Below are positions 8,118-18,121 of a stretch of DNA of 64,000 bases, one piece after another. The stretch is from Nitrospirota bacterium (GTDB lineage Bacteria > Nitrospirota > Nitrospiria > JACQBW01): contig JACQBW010000016.1 of assembly GCA_016194305.1 (NCBI GenBank), positions 38,524-102,523 on the forward strand, in the 5' to 3' direction. The position numbers and the translations under genes were made by a program. Every line of letters begins with the position of its first letter. The first letter of the stretch is position 1. The notes beneath the pieces were generated by a model, which searched no databases, was not told where the DNA came from, and worked only from the letters and a program-made list of their open reading frames with translations.

Positions 8118-9683
8118 ATGATCATGGATCCTGAAATAGGTTTAATTCTGTTGGGCTCCCTCTTGGCGGGGACGGGTCTCGGATGGTTGATCAAGAGCCG
8201 ACAGATCCGCTCTCTCTTTGCGGATAAAGAGAGTTTTTTTCAACAGAAGCTTGAAGAGGCCCAGAAAGAGTCCGAAAATAAGAAAACAGAAATTTTTTTA
8301 GAGGCGAAATCCCAGTTTCTTCGCCATCGTGAAGACCTGGAAAAGGAGATCCAGGAACGACGGCAAGATCTGACTCAATTGGAACGGAAATTGGGACAAA
8401 AAGAAGAAAGCCTTGAAAGAAGGAGTTTCCAAATTTCCAAAAAAGAAGAAGAGAGTCAGCGTAAGGAACGGGAATTAATCCAAAAAGAGCGGGAGAGTGA
8501 AGAAAAGAAGAAACAGCTTGAAAATGGATTCCAGGAAATCCGGTTTAAATTGGAAAATCTGTCCGGAATCACTGCGGAGGAGGCACGGCGTCAGCTGGTC
8601 TCAAACCTGGAAGACGAAGCTAAATTTGAAGCGGGCAAATCGATTTTGAGGATTGAAGAAGAGACCCGGGAAACCGCTGAGAAGAAAGCCAAGGAGATTA
8701 TTACCACCGCGATACAGCGATATGCCAATGAGTATGTGGCAGAGACCACCTGTTCCGTACTGACACTTCCCGGGGATGACATGAAGGGAAGAATCATTGG
8801 AAGAGAAGGGAGAAATATCCGGGCGCTTGAAGCGGCCACCGGAATTGATTTGATTATCGACGATACCCCCGGTGCGGTTATTATATCCGGATTCGATCCG
8901 GTGCGAAGAGAAATTGCAAAACTTTCACTGGAACGCCTGATGTCAGATGGAAGAATTCATCCATCCAGAATTGAAGAAGTTGTTGAAAAGGTCAAAAAGG
9001 ATCTCGACAAAACGATGAAAGAAGATGCCGAAAAGGTTCTTTTTGAGCTGGGTGTTGCGGATGTTCATCCGGAAATTGTCAAGATACTTGGCCGCCTGAA
9101 ATACCGGACCAGCTACGGCCAGAATAACCTGATGCACGCGAAAGAAGCTGCCATTATATGCAGTATGATGGCCGAGGAATTAAGGCTCGATGTGAAACTG
9201 GCAAAACGCGGAGCGCTCTTGCATGATATCGGGAAAGCCGTCAGCCACGAAGAAGAGGGGCCGCATGCGATGATCGGAGCGGATATTGCGAAGAAATACA
9301 ATGAGTCGCCGCAGATCGTCAACGCGATCGCCGCTCACCATGGTGATGTCGAATGTATTTGTCCCGAATCGGCGCTTGTCGCCGCAGCAGAATCCATTTC
9401 GGCTGCCCGGCCCGGAGCCCGGCGAGAAAATCTGGAATCGTATATCAAACGCCTCGAAAAACTTGAAAAGATTGCGACCTCTTATAAAGGGGTGGAAAAG
9501 GCCTATGCCATTCAGGCCGGAAGAGAAATCCGGATCATCGTGAAGGAGGAAGATGTCACCGATAATGAGTCGGCTCAAATCTCCCGCGATATTGCAAAAA
9601 AAATTCAGACGGAGTTGACTTATCCCGGGCAAATAAAGATAACTGTAATCCGGGAATCGCGCTTTGTTGAATACGCCAAATAA
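8118..9683 (+). CDS. rny: Ribonuclease Y
   Basis: This is a 521-residue endoribonuclease with the full RNase Y architecture. It has an N-terminal membrane helix ([19 protein letters not shown]), a long charged coiled coil (residues about 35-180), a KH domain with the GREG-type loop ([15 protein letters not shown]), and an HD domain with [14 protein letters not shown]. RNase Y initiates decay of many mRNAs from the membrane. GGGAGG at 8105-8110 is well placed for ATG 8118; an in-frame ATG at 8124 is an alternative. ymdB follows, the usual rny neighbour. Confidence 0.95.
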   Translation: MIMDPEIGLILLGSLLAGTGLGWLIKSRQIRSLFADKESFFQQKLEEAQKESENKKTEIFLEAKSQFLRHREDLEKEIQERRQDLTQLERKLGQKEESLERRSFQISKKEEESQRKERELIQKERESEEKKKQLENGFQEIRFKLENLSGITAEEARRQLVSNLEDEAKFEAGKSILRIEEETRETAEKKAKEIITTAIQRYANEYVAETTCSVLTLPGDDMKGRIIGREGRNIRALEAATGIDLIIDDTPGAVIISGFDPVRREIAKLSLERLMSDGRIHPSRIEEVVEKVKKDLDKTMKEDAEKVLFELGVADVHPEIVKILGRLKYRTSYGQNNLMHAKEAAIICSMMAEELRLDVKLAKRGALLHDIGKAVSHEEEGPHAMIGADIAKKYNESPQIVNAIAAHHGDVECICPESALVAAAESISAARPGARRENLESYIKRLEKLEKIATSYKGVEKAYAIQAGREIRIIVKEEDVTDNESAQISRDIAKKIQTELTYPGQIKITVIRESRFVEYAK

Positions 9684-9751
9684 TGTTTGATGGTTAGCGC
9701 CTATCTCCTCTCTCCGGCGGCTGATCCCTATTCGTTCGGCATGGAAAAAAT

Positions 9752-10546
9752 GTGAGAATCCTCTTTATCGGAGATATCGTCGGGGAACCGGGCCGCAAGA
9801 TCCTTGAGCGGACGCTTCCCCGAATAATCCAGCAGTATAAAATTGACTGCGTCGTCGCGAACGGTGAAAACTCGGCGGCCGGATTCGGCATTACTCCCAA
9901 GATTGCCGAACAATTTTTTAAAACCGGGATCCACGCGATTACCGGAGGCAATCATATCTGGGACAAGAAAGAGATTCTTCCCTTTATTTCCGAAGAACCC
10001 CGACTTTTGCGGCCGGCCAATTATCCTCCGGAGGTTCCCGGAAAAGGGAGTGTCGTGCTGACCGTAGAGACTCCGAATTCTGACGTTGAGAAGTTAGCAA
10101 TTCTCCATCTGGCAGGAAGGATCTTTATGGCACCTTCGGATTGCCCATTCAGGTCCGCTGATCTTGAAATTGAGAAGCTGAGAAATGAAACCACAACGAT
10201 TCTGGTCGACTTTCACGGAGAGGCCACATCCGAAAAACGAGCGATGGGATGGTATCTCGACGGCCGGGTCAGCGCCGTCGTCGGTACGCATACCCATGTC
10301 CAGACGGCTGATGAAGAAGTCTTGCCGGGAGGAACGGCGTATATCACCGATGTCGGCATGACCGGGCCGACCCGATCCGTCATCGGTATTGAAAAAGAGA
10401 TCGCCATTAAAAAGTTTCTAACTCAAATGCCTCACCGTTTTGAAACGGCAGAGGGTCCCGCCGTTCTTTCCGGTGTCATCATCGAAACGCTCCCGGGAGG
10501 GAGATCCCGTTCTATCCAGAGAATACAAATAACGGAACAGTTCTGA
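9752..10546 (+). CDS. ymdB: YmdB-family calcineurin-like phosphodiesterase (2',3'-cyclic nucleotide)
   Basis: The 264 residues match the TIGR00282/YmdB family. Metal-ligand blocks include RILFIGDIVGEPGRK, VVANGENSAAGFGI, ITGGNHIWD and VGTHTHVQTADE. Characterised members hydrolyse 2',3'-cyclic nucleotides and are linked genetically to RNase Y in Bacillus. The start is GTG 9752, because the nearby ATG at 9741 hits a stop after three more codons. xseA begins 1 bp after its stop. Confidence 0.9.
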   Translation: MRILFIGDIVGEPGRKILERTLPRIIQQYKIDCVVANGENSAAGFGITPKIAEQFFKTGIHAITGGNHIWDKKEILPFISEEPRLLRPANYPPEVPGKGSVVLTVETPNSDVEKLAILHLAGRIFMAPSDCPFRSADLEIEKLRNETTTILVDFHGEATSEKRAMGWYLDGRVSAVVGTHTHVQTADEEVLPGGTAYITDVGMTGPTRSVIGIEKEIAIKKFLTQMPHRFETAEGPAVLSGVIIETLPGGRSRSIQRIQITEQF

Positions 10547-10547
10547 A

Positions 10548-11897
10548 ATGGAAGATCTTTTTTCTTTTTCTGAAAAGACGGTTTATACCATATCCGGACT
10601 AAACGCCCTGATCAAAAATGAGCTGGAAGAGGCCTTTTCGAATCTCTGGCTCGAGGGGGAAGTCTCCAATTTGCGTATACCTCAATCCGGGCACTGTTAT
10701 TTAACGTTAAAGGATGAAAGATCCCAGGTCAAAGCAATTGTTTTCAAGTCGACTTTGAAAGGAATCAAGTTTATTCCGAAGGAGGGACAACAACTCCTCT
10801 GCTCCGGACGGATTACCGTTTATGAGCCTCGCGGTGAATATCAGATTGTTCTCGAAAGCGTCGAGCCTAAAGGCGTCGGTGCCCTTCAGCTTGCGTTTGA
10901 ACAGCTTAAAGAAAAACTCCGCCTGAAAGGATGGTTTGAACAGGGTCGGAAAAGGGAGATCCCCGCTTTTCCAAGACGCATTGGAATTGTCACATCCCCG
11001 ACAGGAGCCGCAATCCGGGATATGCTCCAGATTATCGAGCGACGCCATCCAGCAGTGAATATTCTGATTTATCCGGTTCCTGTTCAGGGTGCCGAGGCGC
11101 CTTCAGCCATAGCCCATGCGATTGAAGAAATGAACCAAATTGGCGGAATCGATGTTTTGATCATCGGTCGAGGAGGCGGATCGCTGGAAGATCTATGGGC
11201 TTTTAACGAAGAGACTGTCGCTGAAGCTGTATTCAAATCGGCGATTCCGGTCATATCCGCGGTGGGACATGAAACGGACGTGACGATCGCAGACTTTGTG
11301 GCGGATCTAAGGGCTCCGACTCCCTCCGCAGCAGCAGAACTCGTTGTGAAGAATCACCTCGACCTGATCGAGAGCATCCGATCGGCTCAAAGTAGACTCG
11401 TGACGAGCTGTCAAAGAAATTTGGAGGGGATCAGAAAGGAATTTGAAAAAGTTCAGCTCAGGATCTTGAGTCCGCGGAAGCTCATTGAGAGTTATTCTCA
11501 AAAATGCGACGATTACCTGGAAAGACTCTCTGTCGCGGTTCTTCGCACCGTGGCGGCCCGTAGGACGGAATTTGAATCATTCTGCGATCGACTTGATTAT
11601 CAAAACCCTGCTGAAAATCTGAAACGACTGGAGGTAGAGGTGAAAGGGCTCATTGACAGATTGGTCAATCAGGCGAAACATCGTCTTCTCTATCGAAGAA
11701 AAGAGATTGAAGCCCTTGTTTCTAACCTGGGAACCCTCGGACCCCTCGACATTCTCAGAAGAGGATACAGTATTACCCGAAAACTTCCGGAAAGGTCGAT
11801 CTTAAAATCGAACCGGGAGGTTCGGAAAGAAGAATCGGTCGAAATTATCCTCGCCGAGGGGAAAGTCGAGGCCCGAATCACAGAGACGACCTCCTAG
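10548..11897 (+). CDS. xseA: Exodeoxyribonuclease VII large subunit
   Basis: The protein has 449 residues: an N-terminal OB-fold domain (SNLWLEGEVSNLRIPQSGH), then the catalytic core with RRIGIVTSPTGAAIRDML, VLIIGRGGGSLEDLWAFNEE and SAVGHETDVTIADFVADLRAPTP-type blocks. The last part is a coiled coil plus a C-terminal GYSITR segment. ExoVII degrades single-stranded DNA with the small subunit XseB, which is not next to it in this window. The gene lies 1 bp after ymdB and ends the rny operon. Confidence 0.95.
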   Translation: MEDLFSFSEKTVYTISGLNALIKNELEEAFSNLWLEGEVSNLRIPQSGHCYLTLKDERSQVKAIVFKSTLKGIKFIPKEGQQLLCSGRITVYEPRGEYQIVLESVEPKGVGALQLAFEQLKEKLRLKGWFEQGRKREIPAFPRRIGIVTSPTGAAIRDMLQIIERRHPAVNILIYPVPVQGAEAPSAIAHAIEEMNQIGGIDVLIIGRGGGSLEDLWAFNEETVAEAVFKSAIPVISAVGHETDVTIADFVADLRAPTPSAAAELVVKNHLDLIESIRSAQSRLVTSCQRNLEGIRKEFEKVQLRILSPRKLIESYSQKCDDYLERLSVAVLRTVAARRTEFESFCDRLDYQNPAENLKRLEVEVKGLIDRLVNQAKHRLLYRRKEIEALVSNLGTLGPLDILRRGYSITRKLPERSILKSNREVRKEESVEIILAEGKVEARITETTS

Positions 11898-11904
11898 CCC
11901 GGGA

Positions 11905-11921
11905 GGGGCGCACAGAGCCCC
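11905..11921 (+). terminator. Weak hairpin after xseA
   Basis: GGGGC and GCCCC pair across a 7-nt loop just after the xseA stop. It is followed by TTAAAT rather than a real T-run, so it is at best a weak or attenuating terminator. Confidence 0.3.
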
Positions 11922-11929
11922 TTAAATCC

Positions 11930-11958
11930 TTGACAAATCACAACATTTACGAAATAAT
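11930..11958 (+). promoter_or_regulatory. Sigma70-type promoter of the gsp operon
   Basis: TTGACA at 11930-11935, a 17-bp spacer and AATAAT at 11953-11958 form a near-consensus promoter. The predicted start near 11965 leaves a leader of about 55 nt before the gspC ATG at 12020. Confidence 0.6.
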
Positions 11959-12019
11959 TAATGAGGCATACTTTCTATGCAGATTCGGCGGAAAGGCAGT
12001 CATTCTTCGGAGTATTGCG

Positions 12020-12925
12020 ATGGGTTCTATAAATAAGAATTGGTTGATCTCCTTATTCAGTGTGACGATCATTTCCTTCCTGCTGGCCGATGTGACCAAT
12101 CTTCTAATAGGAAGTAAACTGGAGGCCTCAGCCTCTCTGCTTCCAAAGGGAGTTCAGGAGATGAGCCGCCCGGCTTCCACCCTTTCCGGGACCGATGAGG
12201 CGACGCTGATCGTTGAAGGAAATATCTTTAATTCAAAGTTGCGGGGTAAAAAAGAAGAGCGGGTGGCCTCGTTAGCTCCGGTCATCTCCCCTCCGATTAA
12301 CTTGCAGGCCAGATTCCGGCTCGTTGGAACGTCGGAAGGAGATCCGGAAAATTCATTCGCGATTATCGAAGATCTCCAGTCCAAAGAGCAGATTTTTTAT
12401 CATTTAAACGATCGTCTGATTGATCAAGTTCGAATTTCACAGATCCTGAGAAACCAGGTCCGTCTTGCTTATGCGGGCGGTGCAGAAACCCTTCGACTGC
12501 AGCTGGATGAAGAACGGTCCGCTGTTCCTCCAACCTCTCTCCCTGCAGGGCCAGCGAGCTTGAATAATTCCATCTTGGAACCGAAAGGAATCCGCCAGCT
12601 TTCCTCCAATCGATGGGCGCTCGACCGTCAGGAGGTCGAACATAACCTTGATAATTTAAACCAGCTTATGACCCAGGCAAGAGTGATTCCGAATTTTTCA
12701 GATGGAAAGCCGGACGGGTTTAGGGTATTTGCGATAGTCCCTGACAGTTTCTATGAAAAAATCGGACTCAAAAACGGGGATGTTCTGGAAAGGGTAAACG
12801 GCGTCGAGATTAAAGATCCCGAAAGTTTTTTGAAAGTCTTTCAGCATTTGAAAGATGAAAACAATATCAGTATCGATGTCGTCAGAAACTCGCAAAAAGA
12901 AACGATGAGTTATGAAATCCGTTAG
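12020..12925 (+). CDS. gspC: Type II secretion system protein GspC (PDZ-containing)
   Basis: This inner-membrane T2SS component has 301 residues. A short cytoplasmic tail is followed by one membrane helix (WLISLFSVTIISFLLADV), a homology region around residues 60-140 (EGNIFNSKLRGKKEER) and a C-terminal PDZ domain (FYEKIGLKNGDVLERVNGVEI). GspC links the inner-membrane platform to the GspD secretin. ATG 12020 is chosen because CGGAG sits 7 nt upstream and it places the membrane helix at the N-terminus; the frame is open further upstream, into the promoter. Confidence 0.85.
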   Translation: MGSINKNWLISLFSVTIISFLLADVTNLLIGSKLEASASLLPKGVQEMSRPASTLSGTDEATLIVEGNIFNSKLRGKKEERVASLAPVISPPINLQARFRLVGTSEGDPENSFAIIEDLQSKEQIFYHLNDRLIDQVRISQILRNQVRLAYAGGAETLRLQLDEERSAVPPTSLPAGPASLNNSILEPKGIRQLSSNRWALDRQEVEHNLDNLNQLMTQARVIPNFSDGKPDGFRVFAIVPDSFYEKIGLKNGDVLERVNGVEIKDPESFLKVFQHLKDENNISIDVVRNSQKETMSYEIR

Positions 12926-12974
12926 TACCGAGAACGATCCCTCGTCCATCATGTTGAGGTAAAGACTCCTATCA

Positions 12975-14474
12975 TTGAAACCCTTATTTTCTCTTCTCCT
13001 ATTATTTGCCACATTCACTGTTCTCATTCCTTACCCCTCATATAGTCAGGAAATAAAACCGGAAGTTACCCCTCCAGCTGAAAAAAAGGTAACGCTTGAT
13101 TTTAACAACGTTGATCTTCCGGTCCTGGTCAAGTTCTTCAGCGAATTGACCGGGAAGAATTTCATAATCGATGAAAAAGTCAGGGGAAAAGTGACGGTCT
13201 TTTCGCCCACTAAAATGACGATCTCAAAGGCCTATGATGTCTTTCTCAATGTTCTGGACATGAAAGGATTTACCACAGTGCAATCGGGCGAAGTCGTTCA
13301 AATTCTGCCCTCGAGCGAAGTTCCCGTCGAGCGAGCGGTTCATCTCTATTCCCTGGCGAATGCCGGAGCGGAAGAGATGACCAAAACGCTGACGAGTTTT
13401 CTGGCTCGTCCCGCAGCCCTGGTTCAACATCCCCGAATTCGGGGAGAAGGTGATTTTGAAGGTCAGGTCCAGGTGTTCCCGGATAAAGCAACCAATTCGT
13501 TAATTGTTTACGCCTCGCCAAAAGATTTTGAAATGCTTAAAGAGATTATTCAAAAATTTGATCAGGAGAAAAAACAGGTTTACGTCGAAGCGGTGATTAT
13601 GGAAGTGTCTGTTTCGAAGCTAAAGAACTTGGGTATAGAATTGGCCAACCTCAACCCGGACTCCAGAATCGGTGTGATCGGAGGGACGAATTTCGGGGCG
13701 ATCGCGGATGTCGCTACAGGAGGCCCGGCCGCCATTGCGAATTCATCCGGACTGATTGTGGGGGCCGGAACCGGGGCGATAACCAGTCCTTTTGGAACAG
13801 GGGGAACAATCCTCAATATCAAGGGACTTTTGCGGGCGCTCGAAGCGGACTCGGATGTCAATGTGTTATCGACTCCCCAGATTCTTGCGACGAATTTTCA
13901 AAAAGCAAGAATCGTGGTGGGACAAAACGTCCCTTTTCCGGTGGGGACAACCACCACGCCCGGAGGGGTTATCCAGCAGAATATTGATCGAAAAGATGTC
14001 GGGGTCAGTCTGGAATTGACTCCGGAAGTTCTTGAAGACAAGAGAGTCAAACTTGACATACGTCAGGAAATTTCTTCCGTGGTGGCAACAGCTCAGGGCG
14101 TTTCTCAAAATCTCGGACCGACCACTAACAAGCGCGAAGCGACAACCTCCGTGGTCGTGGCTGATCAACAGACCATTGTCATCGGAGGCCTGATCCGGGA
14201 TGACTATGTCGTGACAGAAAACAAAGTTCCTTTTTTCGGAGATATTCCTCTTCTCGGCTGGCTGTTTAAATACCAGTCTAAAACATTGGAAAAGACCAAT
14301 TTAATGATTTTTCTGACCCCTCATATTTTAAAGGATCCGTCTCAATTTACCGAACTCGAAAAAGCGAAGATGGGGAAAATGGATGAATTTAGGGAAAAAA
14401 ATAAAATGGAAAGGCCGGAACTTTCGCGGCAAGATGTCACCCCTAGTCAGGTCAATCCTCCCCAGCCGGAATAA
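12975..14474 (+). CDS. gspD: Type II secretion secretin GspD (short form)
   Basis: This outer-membrane channel subunit has 499 residues. It shows a signal peptide (LFSLLLLFATFTVLI), an N0 domain (VTLDFNNVDLPVLVKFFSEL), one N1-like repeat (NSLIVYASPKDFEMLKEII) and a complete secretin domain ending with FFGDIPLLGWLFKYQ and LMIFLTPHIL. Typical GspD proteins are about 650-700 residues with N0-N3, so the N2 and N3 repeats appear to be missing. The start is TTG 12975; its spacing from GAGGT is long. The gene is flanked by gspC and gspE. Confidence 0.9.
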   Translation: MKPLFSLLLLFATFTVLIPYPSYSQEIKPEVTPPAEKKVTLDFNNVDLPVLVKFFSELTGKNFIIDEKVRGKVTVFSPTKMTISKAYDVFLNVLDMKGFTTVQSGEVVQILPSSEVPVERAVHLYSLANAGAEEMTKTLTSFLARPAALVQHPRIRGEGDFEGQVQVFPDKATNSLIVYASPKDFEMLKEIIQKFDQEKKQVYVEAVIMEVSVSKLKNLGIELANLNPDSRIGVIGGTNFGAIADVATGGPAAIANSSGLIVGAGTGAITSPFGTGGTILNIKGLLRALEADSDVNVLSTPQILATNFQKARIVVGQNVPFPVGTTTTPGGVIQQNIDRKDVGVSLELTPEVLEDKRVKLDIRQEISSVVATAQGVSQNLGPTTNKREATTSVVVADQQTIVIGGLIRDDYVVTENKVPFFGDIPLLGWLFKYQSKTLEKTNLMIFLTPHILKDPSQFTELEKAKMGKMDEFREKNKMERPELSRQDVTPSQVNPPQPE

Positions 14475-14512
14475 TTCAAAATAAACTATTTTAGTGACCT
14501 CTCGGTCGATCC

Positions 14513-16216
14513 ATGGATGAAATGAAATTGGCGGAATGGATTCAAAAGAAATATCGTCTCACTGACGTTCAAATTCATGCGGGCACCAATCTTCAGGCAG
14601 ACAAAAACATTTCTCTGGGGGAGGCGCTCAGGGAATTAGGCCACCTTTCGCCCGAAGGGGAACTGGAGTCGCTTGCGATTCAGCTTGGAATCCCTTTTCT
14701 CGCCTCTATTTCAGAAATGGAGATTGAAAAGGAATGGATTGAGAAGGTTCCGATCGGGTTCGCCAAGAAGAATGAACTCATCCCGCTAAGAAAAGAAGGG
14801 TCCCGGATTAGAATCGCCACTGCGCTTCCCTTTAATCTGAATGCCCTGGATGACCTGAGGCTCCTTTTTGGACATGAAATTGAGGTTTCTCTGGCTACCT
14901 ATCCGGTCATTCTCTCGATGATCAATCAGATGTATGAAAAGTCGCAGGAGAGTGCCAATCAGGTGATGGAGGGAATAGAGGGAAATATGATTGATTTGGA
15001 TTCAGGCGAGATCCCCGGATCGGTCGACCTTCTGGAAGCCACCGACGAAGCGCCCATGATTCGGCTTGTCAATTCCCTGATCTTTCAGGCAGTCAAACAA
15101 AGAGCGAGTGATATTCATTTTGAACCCTTTGAAAGGGATTTTATCATCCGGTACCGGATCGACGGAATTCTCTATAATATCCTGACTCCTCCGAAACGTC
15201 TTCAATCTAGCATGACGTCGAGAATTAAGATTATGGCGGCACTCGATATCGCCGAAAAGAGGCTGCCCCAGGACGGACGATTTTCAATTCGAATTGCCGG
15301 TAAAGAGATTGATATTCGAGTTTCCGTAATCCCCACGGCCCATGGAGAGCGGCTGGTTTTAAGACTTTTGGATAAACAACATCTCCTGTTGAATCTCGAT
15401 GATCTCGGATTTTCCAAAAAGACACTCGCCGAAGTTGAGCAATTGATTAAACTTTCTCATGGGATTATCCTCGTCACAGGACCGACCGGGAGCGGAAAGA
15501 CCACCACGCTTTATTCCATTCTCAATAAAATAAATTCCCCGGACAAGAATATTATTACGATAGAAGACCCGATAGAGTACCAGTTGAAAGGAATCGGTCA
15601 GATGCAGGTGAACCCGAAGATCGACTTGACCTTTTCCAATGGACTTCGTTCGATTTTGCGCCAGGATCCCGATGTGATTCTGGTTGGCGAAATCCGGGAC
15701 AGCGAAACGGCTGAAATTGCCATTCATGCCTCCCTTACCGGGCATCTTGTTTTTTCAACGCTTCATACCAACGATTCCGCGGGGGCGATTACCCGTCTGA
15801 TCGATATGGGAATCGAATCGTTTCTCGTCTCGTCATCGGTGGTTGCTATTATTGCCCAGCGATTGGTCAGAAAACTGTGCGATGTCTGCAAGATTTCTTA
15901 TGCCCCTCAACCCGCGGAATTGGAAAAGCTCGGGCTATCCGCCGATTCATCGCGGCCGCCGCTATTTTACCGTGCCGGAGGCTGTACGGAATGTCTCCAG
16001 ACCGGATACCGGGGCAGGATGGGAATCTATGAACTCCTGATGATCGATGATGCCGTAAGAACCGAAATATTGGGCAAAGTCGATTCCACGAGCATCAAGA
16101 ATCATGCGGTAGAGAAGGGTTTGGTGACCCTGAGGGCTGATGGCATCCGGCAGATTCTCACGGGCGTGACGACGACGGATGAGGTGCTGAGAGTTACCCA
16201 GGTCGATACTGTTTGA
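14513..16216 (+). CDS. gspE: Type II secretion ATPase GspE
   Basis: This is a 567-residue secretion ATPase. An MshEN-like N-terminal domain (residues about 1-150) precedes the catalytic core, with Walker A GPTGSGKTTT, an Asp box (IEDPIEYQLKG), Walker B DVILVGEIRDSETAEIA and the His-box region GHLVFSTLHTND. A tetracysteine zinc motif, CDVC then about 31 residues then CTEC, lies near the C-terminus as in GspE/PulE. It powers pseudopilus assembly. A palindromic repeat element begins within a few bases of its stop codon. Confidence 0.95.
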   Translation: MDEMKLAEWIQKKYRLTDVQIHAGTNLQADKNISLGEALRELGHLSPEGELESLAIQLGIPFLASISEMEIEKEWIEKVPIGFAKKNELIPLRKEGSRIRIATALPFNLNALDDLRLLFGHEIEVSLATYPVILSMINQMYEKSQESANQVMEGIEGNMIDLDSGEIPGSVDLLEATDEAPMIRLVNSLIFQAVKQRASDIHFEPFERDFIIRYRIDGILYNILTPPKRLQSSMTSRIKIMAALDIAEKRLPQDGRFSIRIAGKEIDIRVSVIPTAHGERLVLRLLDKQHLLLNLDDLGFSKKTLAEVEQLIKLSHGIILVTGPTGSGKTTTLYSILNKINSPDKNIITIEDPIEYQLKGIGQMQVNPKIDLTFSNGLRSILRQDPDVILVGEIRDSETAEIAIHASLTGHLVFSTLHTNDSAGAITRLIDMGIESFLVSSSVVAIIAQRLVRKLCDVCKISYAPQPAELEKLGLSADSSRPPLFYRAGGCTECLQTGYRGRMGIYELLMIDDAVRTEILGKVDSTSIKNHAVEKGLVTLRADGIRQILTGVTTTDEVLRVTQVDTV

Positions 16217-16221
16217 AAAGA

Positions 16222-16336
16222 CTGCTGAAAAAGCCCATTTGTTTTGTTCTCGTCGTTCGGCAATACTCACGTACTGCTTCTGTACGCTCCGTTTGCCTCG
16301 CTCCTGCGGCCTCACAAATGGATCTTTTTGAGCAGC
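16222..16336 (+). repeat. Palindromic repeat element, copy A
   Basis: This element of about 115 bp has imperfect terminal inverted repeats: CTGCTGAAAAAG..CCATTTGT at the left and its complement in CACAAATGG..CTTTTTGAGCAG at the right. The core GTTCTCGTCGTTCGGCAAT ... TGTACGCTCCG ... CTCCTGCGGCCT is shared with copies at 18122-18237 (inverted) and 37393-37512. Inner complementary blocks GGCAA/TTGCC and CGTAC/GTACG mean the whole unit can fold as one long hairpin. It fills the gap between gspE and gspF. No transposase is present. Confidence 0.85.
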
Positions 16337-16377
16337 TTTTTTAATCGATTAGATATTTGGTTTACACGAGCAACGAT

Positions 16378-17613
16378 ATGATTTATGAATATAAGGGATT
16401 GACAGCTGAAGGGCGCGAAATGAGCGGGATGATCGACGCGGAAAATCCCAAGACCGCAAGGACCAGGTTGAAGATCCAGGGTATTTTTCCGACCGAAGTG
16501 CATGAGGACACTTCGTCTTCCCGCGCTGGTGCGTCACCCGAAGGAGGGGGATCTTTCTTAAACCGGCGACTCTTCGGAGGAATATCCGCTCTGGAAATTT
16601 CGTTAATGACCCGCCAGCTTTCTACGCTTATCTCCGCGGGGCTCCCATTGATGGAAGCGCTGGAAGCCTTGGTCGAACAGATTGAACAGCCCCAGTTGAA
16701 GAAAATGGTTTCCGGTATTCGTGAGAAAATCAGGGAGGGACATCCCCTTTCCCAGGCATTGACCGATTACACGCGTTATTTCTCGCCCCTTTATATCCAG
16801 ATGGTCCGTGCAGGGGAAGCAAGCGGAACATTGGCCCGGATGCTGGATCGGATTGCCCAGTATCTCGAACATCAAAACCGCCTCAAGAGTAAACTCGTTT
16901 CGGCTCTGGCTTATCCGATTCTGATGGTCGGTATTTCTCTGCTTGTTCTGGCTGGGATGATTACTTTTGTGATCCCCAGGGTTGTGGTGATTTTTGAAGA
17001 TATGCATCAGGCCCTCCCTCTTCCGACCAAGATCCTTATAGGATTCAGCGACCTGGTGAGGAACCAGGGATGGATTTTTCTCATGGCAGCCGGTCTGATG
17101 ATCTATCTCTTCCGCCGGTATATCCATACCCCGGCGGGGAGGCTGAAGTGGGACGGCTGGATTTTGAATTTACCGGTTGCCGGATCGATGATTAAACGGC
17201 TCAGCCTCTCCCGATTTGCCAAAACGCTCGAGACTCTCCTGGCGGGAGGGGTTCCTCTTCTGACGGCCCTGGATATTGTTAAAACGCTGGTTCGCAATAA
17301 AGTTCTGGAACAGGCTATATCGAAGGCACGGGAAAACATTAAAGAGGGGGAAAGCATTGCCGGACCCCTGAAGCGGAGCGGTCTGTTTCCACCCCTCATG
17401 ATTCATATGATCGGCGTGGGAGAACGATCCGGAGAGTTGGAATTGATGCTTGGAAAGGTCGCGGAGACCTACGATTACGAGATGGAGGCGGTAATTGGAA
17501 CTTTGACATCCCTTCTATCGCCGATCCTGATTCTCGGAATGGGGCTGGTGATCTTTTTCATTGTCATTTCTATTCTTCTCCCCATCTTTCAAATGAGTTC
17601 CATCGTCAGATAA
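16378..17613 (+). CDS. gspF: Type II secretion inner-membrane platform protein GspF
   Basis: The 411 residues contain two T2SSF domains, each with the family pattern: LSTLISAGLPLMEALEALVEQ in the first half and LETLLAGGVPLLTALDIV in the second. There are three membrane segments (residues about 175-200, 220-245 and 380-405). GspF is the polytopic core of the inner-membrane platform that contacts GspE. ATG 16378 (MIYEYKGLTAEG) is chosen because GspF/PilC proteins typically begin with a short YxYxG strand. Copy A of the palindromic repeat lies directly upstream. Confidence 0.93.
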   Translation: MIYEYKGLTAEGREMSGMIDAENPKTARTRLKIQGIFPTEVHEDTSSSRAGASPEGGGSFLNRRLFGGISALEISLMTRQLSTLISAGLPLMEALEALVEQIEQPQLKKMVSGIREKIREGHPLSQALTDYTRYFSPLYIQMVRAGEASGTLARMLDRIAQYLEHQNRLKSKLVSALAYPILMVGISLLVLAGMITFVIPRVVVIFEDMHQALPLPTKILIGFSDLVRNQGWIFLMAAGLMIYLFRRYIHTPAGRLKWDGWILNLPVAGSMIKRLSLSRFAKTLETLLAGGVPLLTALDIVKTLVRNKVLEQAISKARENIKEGESIAGPLKRSGLFPPLMIHMIGVGERSGELELMLGKVAETYDYEMEAVIGTLTSLLSPILILGMGLVIFFIVISILLPIFQMSSIVR

Positions 17614-17656
17614 ATATAAAAAGGTAATTCTGGACTATCGATAAGGAAAGGGTTTT

Positions 17657-18091
17657 ATGAATTTAATTCGCAACAAGCATGGTTTTACGCTGATCGAGTT
17701 GATGGTGGTCATTACGATTCTCGGAATCCTGGCTGTTTTGATCCTTCCCCGAATTACCGGACAGACAGATGAAGCCAGAAGAACGGCGACAAAAGTTCAG
17801 ATCAAGAATATTGAACAGGCCCTTCAGCAATATGAAATGGACAACGGTTATTATCCCTCGACTGAACAAGGTCTAGATGCCTTGGTCAAAAAACCGACGA
17901 TTGGGAGGATCCCGATAAAATATAAAGAGGGGGGCTATATGACTAAGATACCGAAAGATCCCTGGGGAACTCCCTATAGTTATATTGCGCCGGGTGCCCA
18001 TGGCGATTTTGACCTGGTCTCCTACGGAGCAGACCGGGAAAAAGGGGGAGAGGGAAAAAACGCGGATATCGAGAGCTGGAATATCGATTGA
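17657..18091 (+). CDS. gspG: Major pseudopilin GspG
   Basis: The 144 residues begin with a short basic leader (MNLIRNKHG), cleavage after Gly and then FTLIELMVVITILGILAVL with Glu at +5. The C-terminal part has the GspG pattern YPSTEQGLDALVKKP and KDPWGTPYSYIAPG with acidic calcium-site residues (DFDLVSYGADREKGG). It forms the pseudopilus shaft and is processed by a prepilin peptidase not found in this window. A purine-rich ribosome-binding site (AAGGAAAGGG) precedes the ATG. Confidence 0.95.
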   Translation: MNLIRNKHGFTLIELMVVITILGILAVLILPRITGQTDEARRTATKVQIKNIEQALQQYEMDNGYYPSTEQGLDALVKKPTIGRIPIKYKEGGYMTKIPKDPWGTPYSYIAPGAHGDFDLVSYGADREKGGEGKNADIESWNID

Positions 18092-18121
18092 TTCAACGAA
18101 GGTAACAAGATTGAATTTCTG

